NCBI GenBank assembly: GCA_014529385.2
Contig: CM043948.1
Coordinates: forward strand, 24,486,451-24,550,450
DNA length: 64,000 nt
Reading direction: 5' to 3'
Origin: Adiantum capillus-veneris
Taxonomy: Eukaryota > Streptophyta > Polypodiopsida > Polypodiales > Pteridaceae
The notes under the pieces were generated by a model that searched no databases, was not told the origin of the DNA, and was given only the letters and a program-made list of their open reading frames with translations. The position numbers and the translations under genes are program-made. Each line of letters opens with the position of its first letter. Position 1 is the stretch's first letter. Positions 47,560 to 59,762 of this stretch are shown here, one piece after another.

Positions 47560-48600
47560 CCATGGAGTGCCAACGCCAAATGTCAGGATATCCTCTCTTT
47601 TTTGGAGAGCATGGCAAGGATGCCGAGCTATTTCTAGCAAATTTCAAAATGGCTTTTCGCATAAAAATAGTGATAGGAGATGAGGAACGCTTAGAAATGT
47701 TTGAGGTAGTTTTGAGAAAGGATGCTAGCACTTGGTTTGACTCTCTGATTCAAGAGGTTAAAGAAAACTATAACGAAGTCGTTGACCATTTCAAGAGATA
47801 CTTCTTTGACCCCCAAAACACTCAAAAGCTATGGCAAGACATCGTTTCTCACAAGCAAAAAGACTGATGACTACTACATGTATAAACAAGACTTTCTACT
47901 TCTTTGGGCTGTACAGGTGAGAAATGTTGCCAACCGTGGTGACATTGTAGAGTTCCTAAAGAAGGAGAGGTTTATAGCCGGTCTCTTTTTCACACTCAAG
48001 ATAAAAGATGAGGCGCGTGCACCGGCTACCTTTGATGCAGCTGAAACTGGGGCTGTTGAGAAGTATAGGAAACTCAAGTGTCTAAGAGGAGAAGTTCCAA
48101 TAGAGGGTCCGAGACCAAAGGGAAATTTCAAGCATCAACATTTAGAGATATTCAATGGAGGTAAGTGAAAATTTAACTGAATCCTTAAGCAACTTGTCAA
48201 TCCACCTTGCACAAGCTATAGGTCCCATGGGACAAACAAAGAAATCCGAGGAGTAAGAGCCACGACCTAGAAGAGTCTTGCAATGTTGGAATTGCGGAGA
48301 GACTGGACATGGGATATATAATTGTCCTTGGCTTCCTGGGAAGTTAGGGAGACCTAACTTGAATTACCCAGTGATGAATGAAGGTGAAGGAACTAGTCAG
48401 CAACCACGGTGTCTACAAAGGCCAAATGGAGCAAGACCACCTCCACGAGGAGTGGAAGGAGTTCCACCTTTTCCATATCCAAATGTGCATGTGGTAGAGG
48501 TGAAAAATTCCAATGAGGTGGACATGGAAGTAAATGGCATTAAGCGTGGCTGTCGAAAAGGTAAGGAGAAAGAAGGAGTCACATCACAAAGTGATCATGG
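47560..48600 (+). pseudogene. Gypsy C gag, left-arm copy
   Basis: Gag starts at the ATG at 47562 (MECQRQMSGYPLFFGEHGKD). It carries the retrotransposon-gag core (WFDSLIQEVKENYNEVVDHF), a 2-base deletion at about 47866 that breaks the frame, and the continuation YMYKQDFLLLWAVQVRNVAN. Further on is an intact CCHC zinc knuckle CWNCGETGHGIYNC near 48282-48323. It ends in a Pro/Arg then Lys-rich tail with a TGA at 48602. It is in opposite orientation to its own pol. Confidence 0.9.
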
Positions 48601-48639
48601 ATGAGAAAACAAGGCAAAGGAGACTAAGGAAACCAAGAG

Positions 48640-49291
48640 GACTCGATGCCGTATCAACCTCCCAGACTTTCCTCTTGGAGAGCTAAGGGTCCTGATATCT
48701 CATGGCCTCAATTTCTTGCATTATGTACACAAGTTAGGACGGATTTAACAAGGGCAGCTAGCACTAGGAGAAAGGTAAAAGAGAGTGTGCTTGTTGTAAA
48801 AATTGCACAAGTTGAAATGAATGAGGATATTACACCTATGATAGATTGTTACATCAAAGGAAGATTGGTTATGAAAGGTCTAGTAGATAGGGGTGCACAA
48901 ATTTGCATCATGACAGAGGAACTCATGCAAAGAAAAGGCATGCACATCCATGAGACGCCTAAAATCAAAGTCAAGATGGCAAACAATAGCAAGGCTAGGT
49001 GTGTAGGCATTTGTAGAAATGTTTTTGTGGAGGCATTTGGCATTAAGAAGGCAGTGGATTTTTATGTTATGTCAACCAAGGGAAGTGGCTATCCATTTAT
49101 CCTAGGAAGACCATGGCTAATGAAAATGCGAGTTTTGCAGGATTGGGAAAGTGGAAAATTAATTTGCAGGAATGACAATCATAAGAAGGTTGTCTTTGAC
49201 ATGAAGGAGCAACGCCAAGAGAAGCTCCGTGAAAAATCATCACAAAGTGAGATGGAGGAAGACTGGACTGATAGCACTTCAGAAGAAGAAG
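48640..49291 (+). pseudogene. Gypsy C protease, left-arm copy
   Basis: Retropepsin-like domain in a 247-codon frame: ITPMIDCYIKGRLVMKGLVD, then the active-site position reading DRGA where the right arm has DGGA, then VKMANNSKARCVGICRNVFV and FILGRPWLMKMRVLQDWESG. It passes into the acidic EEDWTDSTSEEEG and then crosses the centre of the palindrome. The Arg in the active-site triplet should inactivate it. Confidence 0.88.
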
Positions 49292-49294
49292 GTA

Positions 49295-49373
49295 AACCTG
49301 GGCAAGATATTTCTTGGCTTAAACCTTACCCCCATGACTTTAATGAAAGACTCCTCTTCTGTAGTGCTACTGC
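49295..49373. other. Unpaired centre (loop) of the inverted repeat
   Basis: 79 bp single-copy spacer. On the minus strand it is the natural continuation of the right-arm frame (SSSTTEEESFIKVMGVRF), so the break that created the palindrome lies at its left edge. Confidence 0.8.
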
Positions 49374-50390
49374 TACCTTCTTCTTCTGAAGTGCTATCAG
49401 TCCAGTCTTCCTCCATCTCACTTTGTGATAATTCTTCATGGAGTTTCTCTTGGCGTTGCTCCTTCATGTCAAAGACAACCTTCTTATGATTGTCATTCCT
49501 GCAAATTAATTTTCCACTTTCCCAATCCTGCAAAACTCGCATTTTCATTAGCCATGGTCTTCCTAGGATAAATGGATAGCCACTTCCCTTGGTTGACATA
49601 ACATAAAAATCCACTGCCTTCTTAATGCCAAAGGCCTCCACAAAAACATTTCTACAAATGCCTACACACCTAGCCTTGCTATTGTTTGCCATCTTGACTT
49701 TGATTGTAGGTGTCTCATGGATGTGTATGCCTAGTCTTTGCATGAGTTCCTCTGTCATGATGCAAATTTTTGCACCCCCATCTACTAGACCTTTCATAAC
49801 CAATCTTCCTTTGATGTAACAATCTAGCATAGGTGTAATATCCTCATTCATTTCAACTTGTGCAATTTTTACAACAGGCACACTCTCTTTTACCTTTCTC
49901 CTAGTGCTAACTGCCCTTGTTAAATCCGTCCTAACTTGTGTACATAATGCAAGAAATTGAGGCCATGAGATATCAGGACCCTTACCTCTCATGTCTTCCA
50001 GCAAGCTGTACGGAGCCATACCATGTCCAAGAGGGAAGTCTTGGAGATTGATACGACATCAACTCCTCTTGGTTTCTTTGTCTTCTTTGCCTTCTTTTCT
50101 CGTCCATGATCACTTTGTGACGTGACTCCTTCTTTCTCCTTACATTTTCCACGGCCACGCTTAATGCCATTTGCTTCCATGTCCACCTCATTGGAATTTG
50201 TCACCTCTACCACATGCACATTTGGATATGGCAAAGGTGGAACTCCTTCCACTCCTCGTGGATGTGGTCTTGCTCCATTTGGCCTTTGTAGACGCCGTGG
50301 TTTCTGACTAGTTCCTTCACCTTCATTCATCACTGGGTAATTCAAGTTAGGTCTCCCTGGCTTCCCACGAAGCCAAGGACAATTATACAT
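49296..50390 (-). pseudogene. Gypsy C zinc-knuckle tail and protease, right-arm copy
   Basis: Minus frames: the zinc knuckle region (NCGESGHGMYNC) has the preceding Trp codon changed to a stop, then a Pro/Arg-rich tail (LNYPVMNEGEGTSQKPRRLQ). The protease frame from 50019 has KGLVDGGAKICIM, the DGGA active-site form usual in this lineage, and FILGRPWLMK. It is near-identical to the left arm here. It is in the correct orientation with respect to the downstream pol but is separated from it by the inverted arm. Confidence 0.9.
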
Positions 50391-51933
50391 CCCATGTCCA
50401 GACTCTCCGCAATTTCAACATTGTAAAACTCTCCTAGGTCGTGGCTCTTGCTCCTTGGCTTTCTTTGTTTGTCCCTTGGGACCTACAGCTTGTGCAAGGT
50501 GGATTGACAAGTTGCTTAAGGATTCATTTAACTTTTCAATTACCTTCATTGTTACCTCAAGAATATCTCTAGATGTTGATGCTTAAAATTTCCCTTTGGT
50601 CTAGGACCCTCTATTGGAACTTCTCCTCTTAGACACTTGAGTTTTCTATACTTCTCAATAGCCCTAGTTTCAGCTGCATCAAAGGTAGCCGGTGCACCCG
50701 CCTCAACTTTTATCTTGATTGTGGAAAAGAGACCGGATATGCACCTCTCCTTCTTTAGGAACTCTGCACCGTCACCAAGGTTAGCAACATTTCTCACCCA
50801 TACAGCCCAAAGACGTAGAAACTCTTGCTTATACATGTAGTAGTCATCTAAGTCTTTTTGTTTGTGAGAAACGATGTCTTGCCATATCTTTTGAGTGTTT
50901 TGGGGATCAAATATGTATTTCTTGAAATGATCAACGACTTTGTTATAGTTTCCCTTAACCTCTTGAGATAGAGAGTCAAAACAAGTGCTAGCATCCTTCC
51001 TCAAAACTACCTCAGACATTTCTAAGTGTTCCTCATCTGCTATCACTCTTTTTGTATGGAAAGCCATTTTGAAATTTGCTAGAAATAGCTCGGCATCCTT
51101 GCCAGTCTCTAAAAGAGAAGACATCCGGACATTTGGCGTTGGGCCTCCATGGAACCAATTTCAAAGTGATAACATGTTTTTGTTTTTCTTTCTTAAAAAG
51201 ATTTACACAATAATTTTTCTAAATTGCAATCTATTCTACAACAAAATAAAAATATGCACATCAAATGACCTATGATAGTCAACAAGAGGCAAGATGATAG
51301 GGTTTGGTTATGCAAGAATTTCTCCTACTCTTTGAGTACCTAACATATGAACACCATACGTTGTTGAAAATGGATCTTTCTACTAATTGCAACTTTTATT
51401 CTAATGTGTGGAGTGAAATGAAAGGGGAAAACCTCTATTCCTGGGCAATTATCCATGTTCTATGAATGACCTATTGCTTAAAACAAAAAAAATATATAGA
51501 CGTCCAAACTAAGGTCGTACCTAATGAGAGGCAAAATAAAGGGATTTACTAAAGAATTTATCTTGGCCAACCTAAGAGGCCTCATAATTCTATGAATTAC
51601 TTGTTGAAATTGTAATTTATGGGCCCTAATGTTTAGCAAAGGCTGATATGGAGCGGCATGCATATTCATCACATCCGTTGCTTATGAAGCATTTTGCACT
51701 CTAGGTGCAGTATCTCTATGAGATTACTTTTGGGTCTACCAATCACCAATAGAGGTCATGGCTCGGTTTGGGTGCTTGTGGATTTTTCAAGTTAACCACG
51801 ATGGTTATTCAAGACATTGTTGATTCCTCAACAATATTGTATGATATTATGATTCATGTTTACCAGTCATCTGGGAAGACTGTCTGTAAACCATGGGGAA
51901 AACACCTCAGTATTGTCTGTTATCCAAGGAGGA
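49374..51933. repeat. Right arm of giant inverted repeat
   Basis: 2.56 kb, the uninterrupted arm. From the centre outward: protease, zinc knuckle, gag and leader on the minus strand. By eye the match to the left arm is closest around the protease and looser in gag and leader. Confidence 0.93.
50552..51150 (-). pseudogene. Gypsy C gag, right-arm copy
   Basis: Starts at the ATG at 51150 and shifts frame near 51110. A 190-codon frame follows with DASTCFDSLSQEVKGNYNKV, FDPQNTQKIWQDIVSHKQKD and LDDYYMYKQEFLRLWAV. The left copy lacks two bases at the LDD junction, so this copy keeps the ancestral reading there. Confidence 0.9.
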
Positions 51934-52674
51934 AACGTAGATTACATATCCAAGGAGGATAGAAAGATTACAAAGTGTAATCTTGGGCTAAAGGATACAC
52001 AGTGTGTGTACGTTAGCACCAAGCTATCCAATTAGTCAACATTTATTGCTCTACTTGGAGATTGCTTACCATACATTAAAGCATGTTTGTGACTAGGTTT
52101 CTTCATGTATAATTCAAGTTCTCAATTTTGAACACTAGTTATAGTGGGATTGTTTACTGATATGAGAAGATAACAAGTCACGAACTTAAACTTGGCTGAT
52201 GAGTTACGTCAGCAAGTTACTTTTATGGACAGTGAGAATAGGTACTCTTTCAGGTACATCTGAGTTGTGATAACTCATTTAGCATACCCAAGTGAGTTCT
52301 AAATGCATTTTACATGCTTTATTGTCAATAAGATGGTTACACCAAGACAGTTGCAACGGGACAACAATGTGGAAAATCAAGATGTTACTCTTGGTTTCAT
52401 TGAACCTCCTACTGAACCGTGTTCTGGTCAAGGACACAGTTGCATCTCTACAGGATGCCCCTGTGGAAAGCATTAGTGCATCATCACTCTTGTTTTTGAG
52501 GATGAAAATGCTTCTCCAAGGGGGGAGTAATGTCATGCCAAGGGCAATTCCTGGTGGTCAAGGACCAGGCCCAGGGGCGGGCTGTAAGTGTGGATAGGGA
52601 ATGAGGCCCAAGGGGCTATTTAATGGGAGGTTGGGAGGCTCATTCTAGGCAGTCCCACCCAAGGATTTACAAAC
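51934..52674 (+). mobile_element. Foreign retroelement 3' fragment between right arm and LTR
   Basis: On the + strand a tail with FIEPPTEPCSGQGHS leads to an AAGGGGGGA-type purine run (about 52517-52528) and then TGTCATGCCAAGGGC, which looks like a PPT and LTR start. About 140 bp of that putative LTR remains. It replaces the PBS and inner 235 bp of the gypsy C 5' LTR. The family is not identified. Confidence 0.45.
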
Positions 52675-52807
52675 TCACACCAAATGGAGCAGATGGATCT
52701 TGCATAATAGCTTGTTTATGACTTGCAAATGGAGATGGTTGGCTATTATGCTATTGTAGAGCTTGTAAAAGACTAACTCAATGCTTAGTGAATGCTAAAC
52801 ATTGCCA

Positions 52808-52839
<32 letters not shown>

Positions 52840-53255
52840 TGTCTTAGGGTGTGGGAGACCTCTTACCACAATACCCTCTTACAATGGAGACAAATGTGGC
52901 AATGAAAACACACTAAAACACTTTCTCAAACAAGATCAAATGATAAAAACGTAAAATACACAAGTCGCCTTAAATTCACCAAACCATATTGCACAAGTGA
53001 AAGGACGAAGATTTGAACGTCAAATCACGCCTTTGATGCACCAAAACTCTATTTATTGATGATGGAGGAGCATACACAATAGTGGTTTTGAAACTTTAAA
53101 TTCACGCTCTCTCACTTGCAATGTGTAGCTTGAAAGCTTCTCTCACACCAAAACTGAAGCTCACAAAGTGGTTGCTACACCTAAGTCTCTCCTCACGCAT
53201 AGAGTGTTGGGGTGCTATGTGAGATTTGGGACTTATTTACAAGAAGGAGAGGGGC

Positions 53256-53264
53256 CTATTTATA
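53256..53264 (-). promoter_or_regulatory. TATA box, 5' LTR of gypsy C
   Basis: TATAAATAG on the minus strand, identical to 41070-41078. Confidence 0.7.
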
Positions 53265-53443
53265 GGTTGGATACCTCTCTATAAGATAATTGGAAATCTT
53301 AATTTACAAGCTAACAAATAAGGATTTTGATTTTTTTAAAATATCAAAACATTACGGGTCTTCTTTGTCTACTTGAGTCACGGATGTGGGCTCAAAAGAG
53401 AGCATTATTGATGGTAGATAAGGTGAAAGTAGATTTTTAAGGA

Positions 53444-53445
<2 letters not shown>

Positions 53446-53534
<89 letters not shown>
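53446..53534. repeat. (GA)n tract in 5' LTR
   Basis: About 89 bp with one GTGA interruption. The same locus in the 3' LTR (41259-41288) is about 30 bp, a direct view of length change since insertion. Confidence 0.95.
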
Positions 53535-53536
<2 letters not shown>

Positions 53537-54169
53537 ACTATGCACATGTAGGCTTGACGTGAGGTGTCTTTTATGGTTAGGTCAATGGCTATTTTGTGTT
53601 AGTATGTTAGTGGTTAGTGTTAGAAATCACTAGAAAGTTAATGATATATTTACAATGGGTACAATGAGGTGGATGGTTGAATGAAGTGAGGAAATCCTTG
53701 TGCTAGTGAAGCTTGAAGAAGTTTTGGACTTACTTGTGTAGGTTCTCAAAATGACTATCGATCTTCTTCTTCTTCTCTTCTTTATGCCACCGCCGCCAAG
53801 GTTGATTATCATGATGAAAATGGAAATTCGGTTGATGAGATCTCTCAATCTGTAGAGGTTAAGCATGGTTTACATGTTGAATTTCATGTATATAGAGAAA
53901 GGGTAAAATGGAGTTATACTTTGGAAGTAATGAGAGAGGCATAGAGATGGTGTATGTACATTAGAGCGCATATGAGAGCTATGGAAGTAAGAGGGGAGGT
54001 TAATGTTGAAGAAGGTGAGAGAAACCATGGAAGGTGCAGGTTTCAGTGAGGGATTGAGAGGAATGTGTGTGTGTGTGTGTGTGTGTGTGTATGGAAGTGT
54101 GGAAAGAGGTGAGAGAAGACTATGGGCTACTTGTGAGAAAAGTGGGCAGACTGGGATCCAATAAAAAAA

Positions 54170-54848
54170 TAAATTCTCACTGATGGTAGCTCCAAAAATT
54201 ATCAAAAATTTTGAGGTGATTATTCAGCCCTTGGTCCACTTTCTGTCTTTTAACCACCACTTCAAACTCGGAGTGGAGATGGATATAAAAACTCCCACCA
54301 AAATGTCTATTGTTCTTCACAAAAAAGTCTTCAGTGGCCCCCCTTTTGTTGAATTTGCATATGGCTTCAAAGTTGAGCCCCTCCTTGCATGAGAGCATGA
54401 CCTAATTGATTCTTAGGGGTTTGAAAATATGCATGGTTGTGGATTATGTATAAATATAATATATGGATATGATGGAAAAAGACAAGCTAGTATATATAGA
54501 CAATTTATGGGGACTATATATATAAAAAATAAATATATGAAAATATAGAGAATCAAATGAGGAGGGTCCTCCTTTGTTTTTATTGATGTATATTTATCTA
54601 AAAGAGGTAAGAAAGAATACCTATAGGAAATAATGATGGATGGTGGAAGGTATTTTTTTGAGGTTTTTCCTTGGAGTGGATTTACACAAAAAATAAAAGA
54701 AACTTGCATGAAGATATTTTTATATAGAATAAAGATTATACAAAATGGTTAGAAAATTGTGGCAATGGTGAGTCAATGTACATAGCATACATAGGCAAAT
54801 AACGCACACCTAGATAGAATATCTAAATAAACACCAAAATGATTATAA
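54170..54848. other. Segment unique to the 5' LTR
   Basis: The 3' LTR runs from TCCCAATCAAAAAATCATACC almost straight to AAAAATCCCTATATTTAGG (41908-41955). The 5' LTR carries about 680 bp more between these points. It is AT-rich with a 73-codon minus frame (54398-54177) of no known family. Either an insertion here or a deletion in the other copy. Confidence 0.7.
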
Positions 54849-55122
54849 TAAAAAATCCCTATATTTAGGCCCTATATACAATGAAATATTTACACATAAA
54901 TGGGCCATAATATATTTTTGTTTTTGTTTTTATTTATTTATTTGACTCAACTAGCCAAGTGACTAGTTAGCTGAGGGTTTTAAAAGATATGGGGAAAGTC
55001 CCCTAACTCACACATGCCTATGTACAAAATGAAATGGTAGGGATAGCCACAATTTTTAGGTGATTTTGGTAATGTGAGGTAGCTCTCTATGGCGATTATG
55101 GAGAAACAAAAAATGTCTATCA

Positions 55123-56724
55123 CTAGATAACATCACCTTTTATGGCACGTAGGTGCTCTGCTTGGAGTGGGAGTTACAGATAAAAGGAGAGTTGACTGGA
55201 TCATGACTAAAGATAACAACAAAATGAGAAGATGGAAGTTTGTGCTCCTCCCCTTCCATAGTAGAATCACAATAATGATTAATTCTTTCATGATACCGTA
55301 CATTTCATTTGTATCGCCATTGCTTAAAATGAGCAAATCCAATTGGAAAGAATTCTTGAGTCTATCAAGCAGTTTTTATGGAAAAGTAACATGAAAGCCA
55401 CAACCCCTTACCAATGGGGGGAATAGGAATGAGTGGGAAGACCTAAGATTCAAGGTGGAATCGTGATTATTGACTCTATGGTGCATGTAGAAGCTTTGTG
55501 TGCCAAACTTGTGATTTCTTTGACGAACCATAAAAAGGAGTGGACTATTTTGGCCTGGGATATGATAAACAATGCAAAGCTTACCACATGAGGGGGCATA
55601 TGGAAGATGGAAACGGTGGCAGACAAGATTATTGCACCTTGTTGGACAACCCTGCAAGCTTGGTGGCCGCACAAGCAAACTAGCACGTAAGTGTAACAAA
55701 GTAGCCTCAACTCTGGAATGGGGAGAGAATTTCATATACTTCAAGGATTTCTCCTACAATTGGTCTCCATGGCTCTTCAAACTTGGAAGGGGTTCCTTTG
55801 ACCCTTTTTGGAGGGAAGTTGCACGGCGAGTGAGCAATAAAGAAATCTATAAGCTTTTGCATTTGTGGGATGATAGAAGTTTTTGCTGGAAGGATGGGGA
55901 GCTTATGGTGTTGGAACATAAACTAGGGATCTACGAAAGGATTCTGATCGGTAGACTCTTGGAAGTGTTGGCATCCTCATGTCCTTCTATATGCGGATCA
56001 AAAATTGATCGGAGAGACTGATATTGGCAGAAAGACAAAGTGTTATTGCTTCCAAAAACCTCGAGTACATATAATGTGCTAGTGTACCAAGCTGACTAAT
56101 TATCCCCGCTCAACAGAATCTGGAAGAAAAATTGGTTAGAAGAACGTTGGCAAAAGAGGGGTACTACCATCTGGGAGACTAAAGGGCCAAACCACACAAA
56201 GGTATTCATTTGGAAGGTGCTTTGGAGAGCTTTTCCCACTTGAATTAAGGCGCAATCTTGAGGTCTCGGCTCATGCACTTTCTCAGGCTACAAGTCATCC
56301 CTAAAAGATTCCCTTCATCTGTTTTTCAAGTGCCCTACTTCACGGGGACTAGCCGTTAGAGTGCCCTACTTCATTTGTTTTGGAAGGGCCCTACTTTGTG
56401 GGGATTAGCCACTAGAGTGTGCAAGTGGGTAAGAAGGACTTGGAAGATCACCTTTGTTACAGATGATCTGATCTTGGGAAGGCGTAGTTTCCAAAGACAG
56501 GCCGTTATGGTATGCACTCAAATGGTCAAATTCTGCTACCTAGACCAAGTATGGAAGTCCAAGAATATTCGAGTCTTTGAGGGAAAACTGGAGGTAGCTC
56601 TCTTTGATGATGTTGTGCGATTAAGCATTGACCTCATTCACATGGTAGGAGCAAGAAGAGAGATAGTTGACAAAGATGAAGGTTGGATGCATGCTTTGAG
56701 CTATTTAGAACACCCAAGAGGATA
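55123..56724 (+). pseudogene. L1-like LINE 3' remnant, right copy
   Basis: Starts in the RT thumb region (KFVLLPFHSRITIMINSF) and continues past RPKIQGGIVI and WDMINNAKLTT to the plant LINE zinc-binding RT end (IWETKGPNHTKVFIWKVLWR, HLFFKCPTSRGLA). It ends with CKWVRRTWKITFVTDDLIL. Many stops and frame changes. Part of the zinc-binding end is duplicated at 56330-56410. The region after 56725 with CTAATATAAATTCTC may be its 3' UTR. Confidence 0.78.
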
Positions 56725-57406
56725 GGAGTAAGACATATGGTCTTCTCTGTGTACAAGTCTCTGATGGAACCCTAACCCCCTCAAGGCACATGTACCTGCT
56801 TGAGGGCTATTGTATTCTTATCGGGCTAATATAAATTCTCTCAACCCACAATTGTGAGTATGACAAAAAAACACCCTTTTCTTATTCAATTTGTAATTTT
56901 TTTTTCCAATTCCATTTTATGATGCCTTTTTGTATATAAAAATATGAAAAAAAATAAAATTCAATAACCCCTTCTACTGCACTCACATGATAGCCACATA
57001 ATTATTAAGTGACCTCTCCAAACATAATTGCCTACATTAGTTTGAGGTTGTGTAGCACCTATGTGTATCTTGTGGGCCATGAAGACAAGCCACACACTTG
57101 AGGATGATTGTACATCTCTTTATGGTTGAATTAATTCATCCACTCACAATTGTGAATATGGCAAAAAAAAAAAAAAAGAGTTGTAAAAGGTGTTGTCAAA
57201 GGGAGGATAGGAAAAGCTTCCTGGTTCTAAGTTCCACATGGTAAGCACGTCCATATTAGTAAGTATATGCTTACTTTCAATCAATTCTTCTCCCCCAAAA
57301 GACTCTTTATCCGATTGAGAGTTGGCTTTTCCTTTTACATTGGAATGTTCTCTTCTTTTGAAACGGTGGCCATTCTTTAGACAAGTATAAGTAATGATAA
57401 AGCATA
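56725..57406. other. Non-coding, possible LINE 3' UTR then spacer
   Basis: Two blocks containing CCACAATTGTGA and CTCACAATTGTGAATATG, each followed by an A-tract (about 56860 and 57162), suggest two LINE-type tails. No gene seen. Confidence 0.4.
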
Positions 57407-57570
57407 GATTGGTGTCCTCCAAGACATCAAATATGAATATTTGCATCACTATATTTTATTCTCTACCACAACCACATACAAGGCACGGATTGGTGTCCTC
57501 CAAGACATCAAATATGAATATTTGCATCACTATATTTTATTCTCTACCACAACCACATACAAGGCACGGC
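57407..57570. repeat. Exact two-copy tandem repeat, about 81 bp
   Basis: GATTGGTGTCCTCCAAGACA ... ACCACATACAAGGCACG occurs twice back to back with essentially no differences, so it is very recent or an assembly duplication. Confidence 0.95.
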
Positions 57571-59202
<1,632 letters not shown>

Positions 59203-59258
<56 letters not shown>

Positions 59259-59286
59259 CATCTGTGGTGCTACCCGCCTCCATTAA

Positions 59287-59326
<40 letters not shown>
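59203..59326. repeat. (CT)n microsatellites
   Basis: Tracts at 59203-59254 and 59292-59326. The following CCATTATTGCCAGGCCGGATAAGCTCT recurs at about 60752-60781 with two changes, also next to CT tracts. Confidence 0.95.
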
Positions 59327-59329
<3 letters not shown>

Positions 59330-59462
59330 CATTATTGCCAGGCCGGATAAGCTCTCTCTCTTGTCCCCCGTCTTCCTCGTGCCACGGCATCTGTGTGTCT
59401 CCCCTGGGTGAGGGCGGCCCTGTGGGGGACGTTAAGCCACAGCCCAGCCCCGCTACCTAGCA

Positions 59463-59548
59463 CAGGACGCCCGCGACCTACAGCTCGTCAAGGACGTTGC
59501 CCGCGACCTGCAGCTCGTCAAAGACGTTGCCCGCGCGACATACAACTC
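59463..59548 (+). repeat. Three 30-bp coding-like repeats
   Basis: GCCCGCGACCTGCAGCTCGT-type units, 30 bp each, occur two and a half times in open frame (ARDLQLVKDV repeated). They lie in the GC-rich leader upstream of the LINE ORF1. Confidence 0.85.
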
Positions 59549-59762
59549 GCCAAGAGATCCCCTCTCTCTCAGCCCGTAAAAACCAGGCTCTACTCACCTT
59601 ACTTCTCTGCCCACTTCCTTCCTCGCTGCTCGTTTCCTGTCTCTGTTACCTCGCCAACACAGTACATAGGGCATGGCAATGCTTTCACCCCCAAAAATTT
59701 AAATCACAAGCCCCTGATCCCACGCTGTGTGTTTCGACAAGAAACCCCCCTTTTGCAGCCTG

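Larger units (their letters stand above)
45285..49294. repeat. Left arm of giant inverted repeat
   Basis: Reverse complement of 49374-51933, interrupted by a 1.5-kb insertion (45604-47102). The outer end CTCCTAGGATAACAGACA pairs with TGTCTGTTATCCAAGGAG at about 51914-51932. The inner end AGAAGAAGAAGGTA pairs with TACCTTCTTCTTCT at 49374. It contains leader, gag and protease in + orientation. Confidence 0.93.
40229..55122 (-). mobile_element. 14.9-kb Tat-like Ty3/gypsy C element, rearranged
   Basis: Two LTR copies in the same orientation (40229-42319 and 52675-55122) bound a minus-strand gag-pro-pol. The outer edges are TG at 40229 and CA at 55122, flanked by CTAG on both sides (40225-40228 and 55123-55126). 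Pol includes a second RNase H between RNase H1 and integrase, the hallmark of the Tat lineage. Between gag-protease and pol lies an inverted duplicate of the leader-gag-protease segment. The inner end of the 5' LTR is replaced by foreign DNA. Frameshifts, stops and a lost integrase core make it defective. Confidence 0.85.
52675..55122 (-). repeat. 5' LTR of gypsy C (inner end lost)
   Basis: Matches 40466-42319 in the same orientation. It has extended CA (52810-52838), GA (53446-53534) and TG (54065-54090) tracts relative to the other copy, one copy of the 57-bp repeat instead of three, and an extra segment of about 680 bp (54170-54848). Outer end at 55122, then CTAG. Confidence 0.88.

Noticed and set aside
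38890-56724. Single LINE split by gypsy C
   Set aside because: The left and right LINE pieces cover the same protein region (both contain the CKW(I/V)..TDDLIL-type end), so they are two copies, not two halves.
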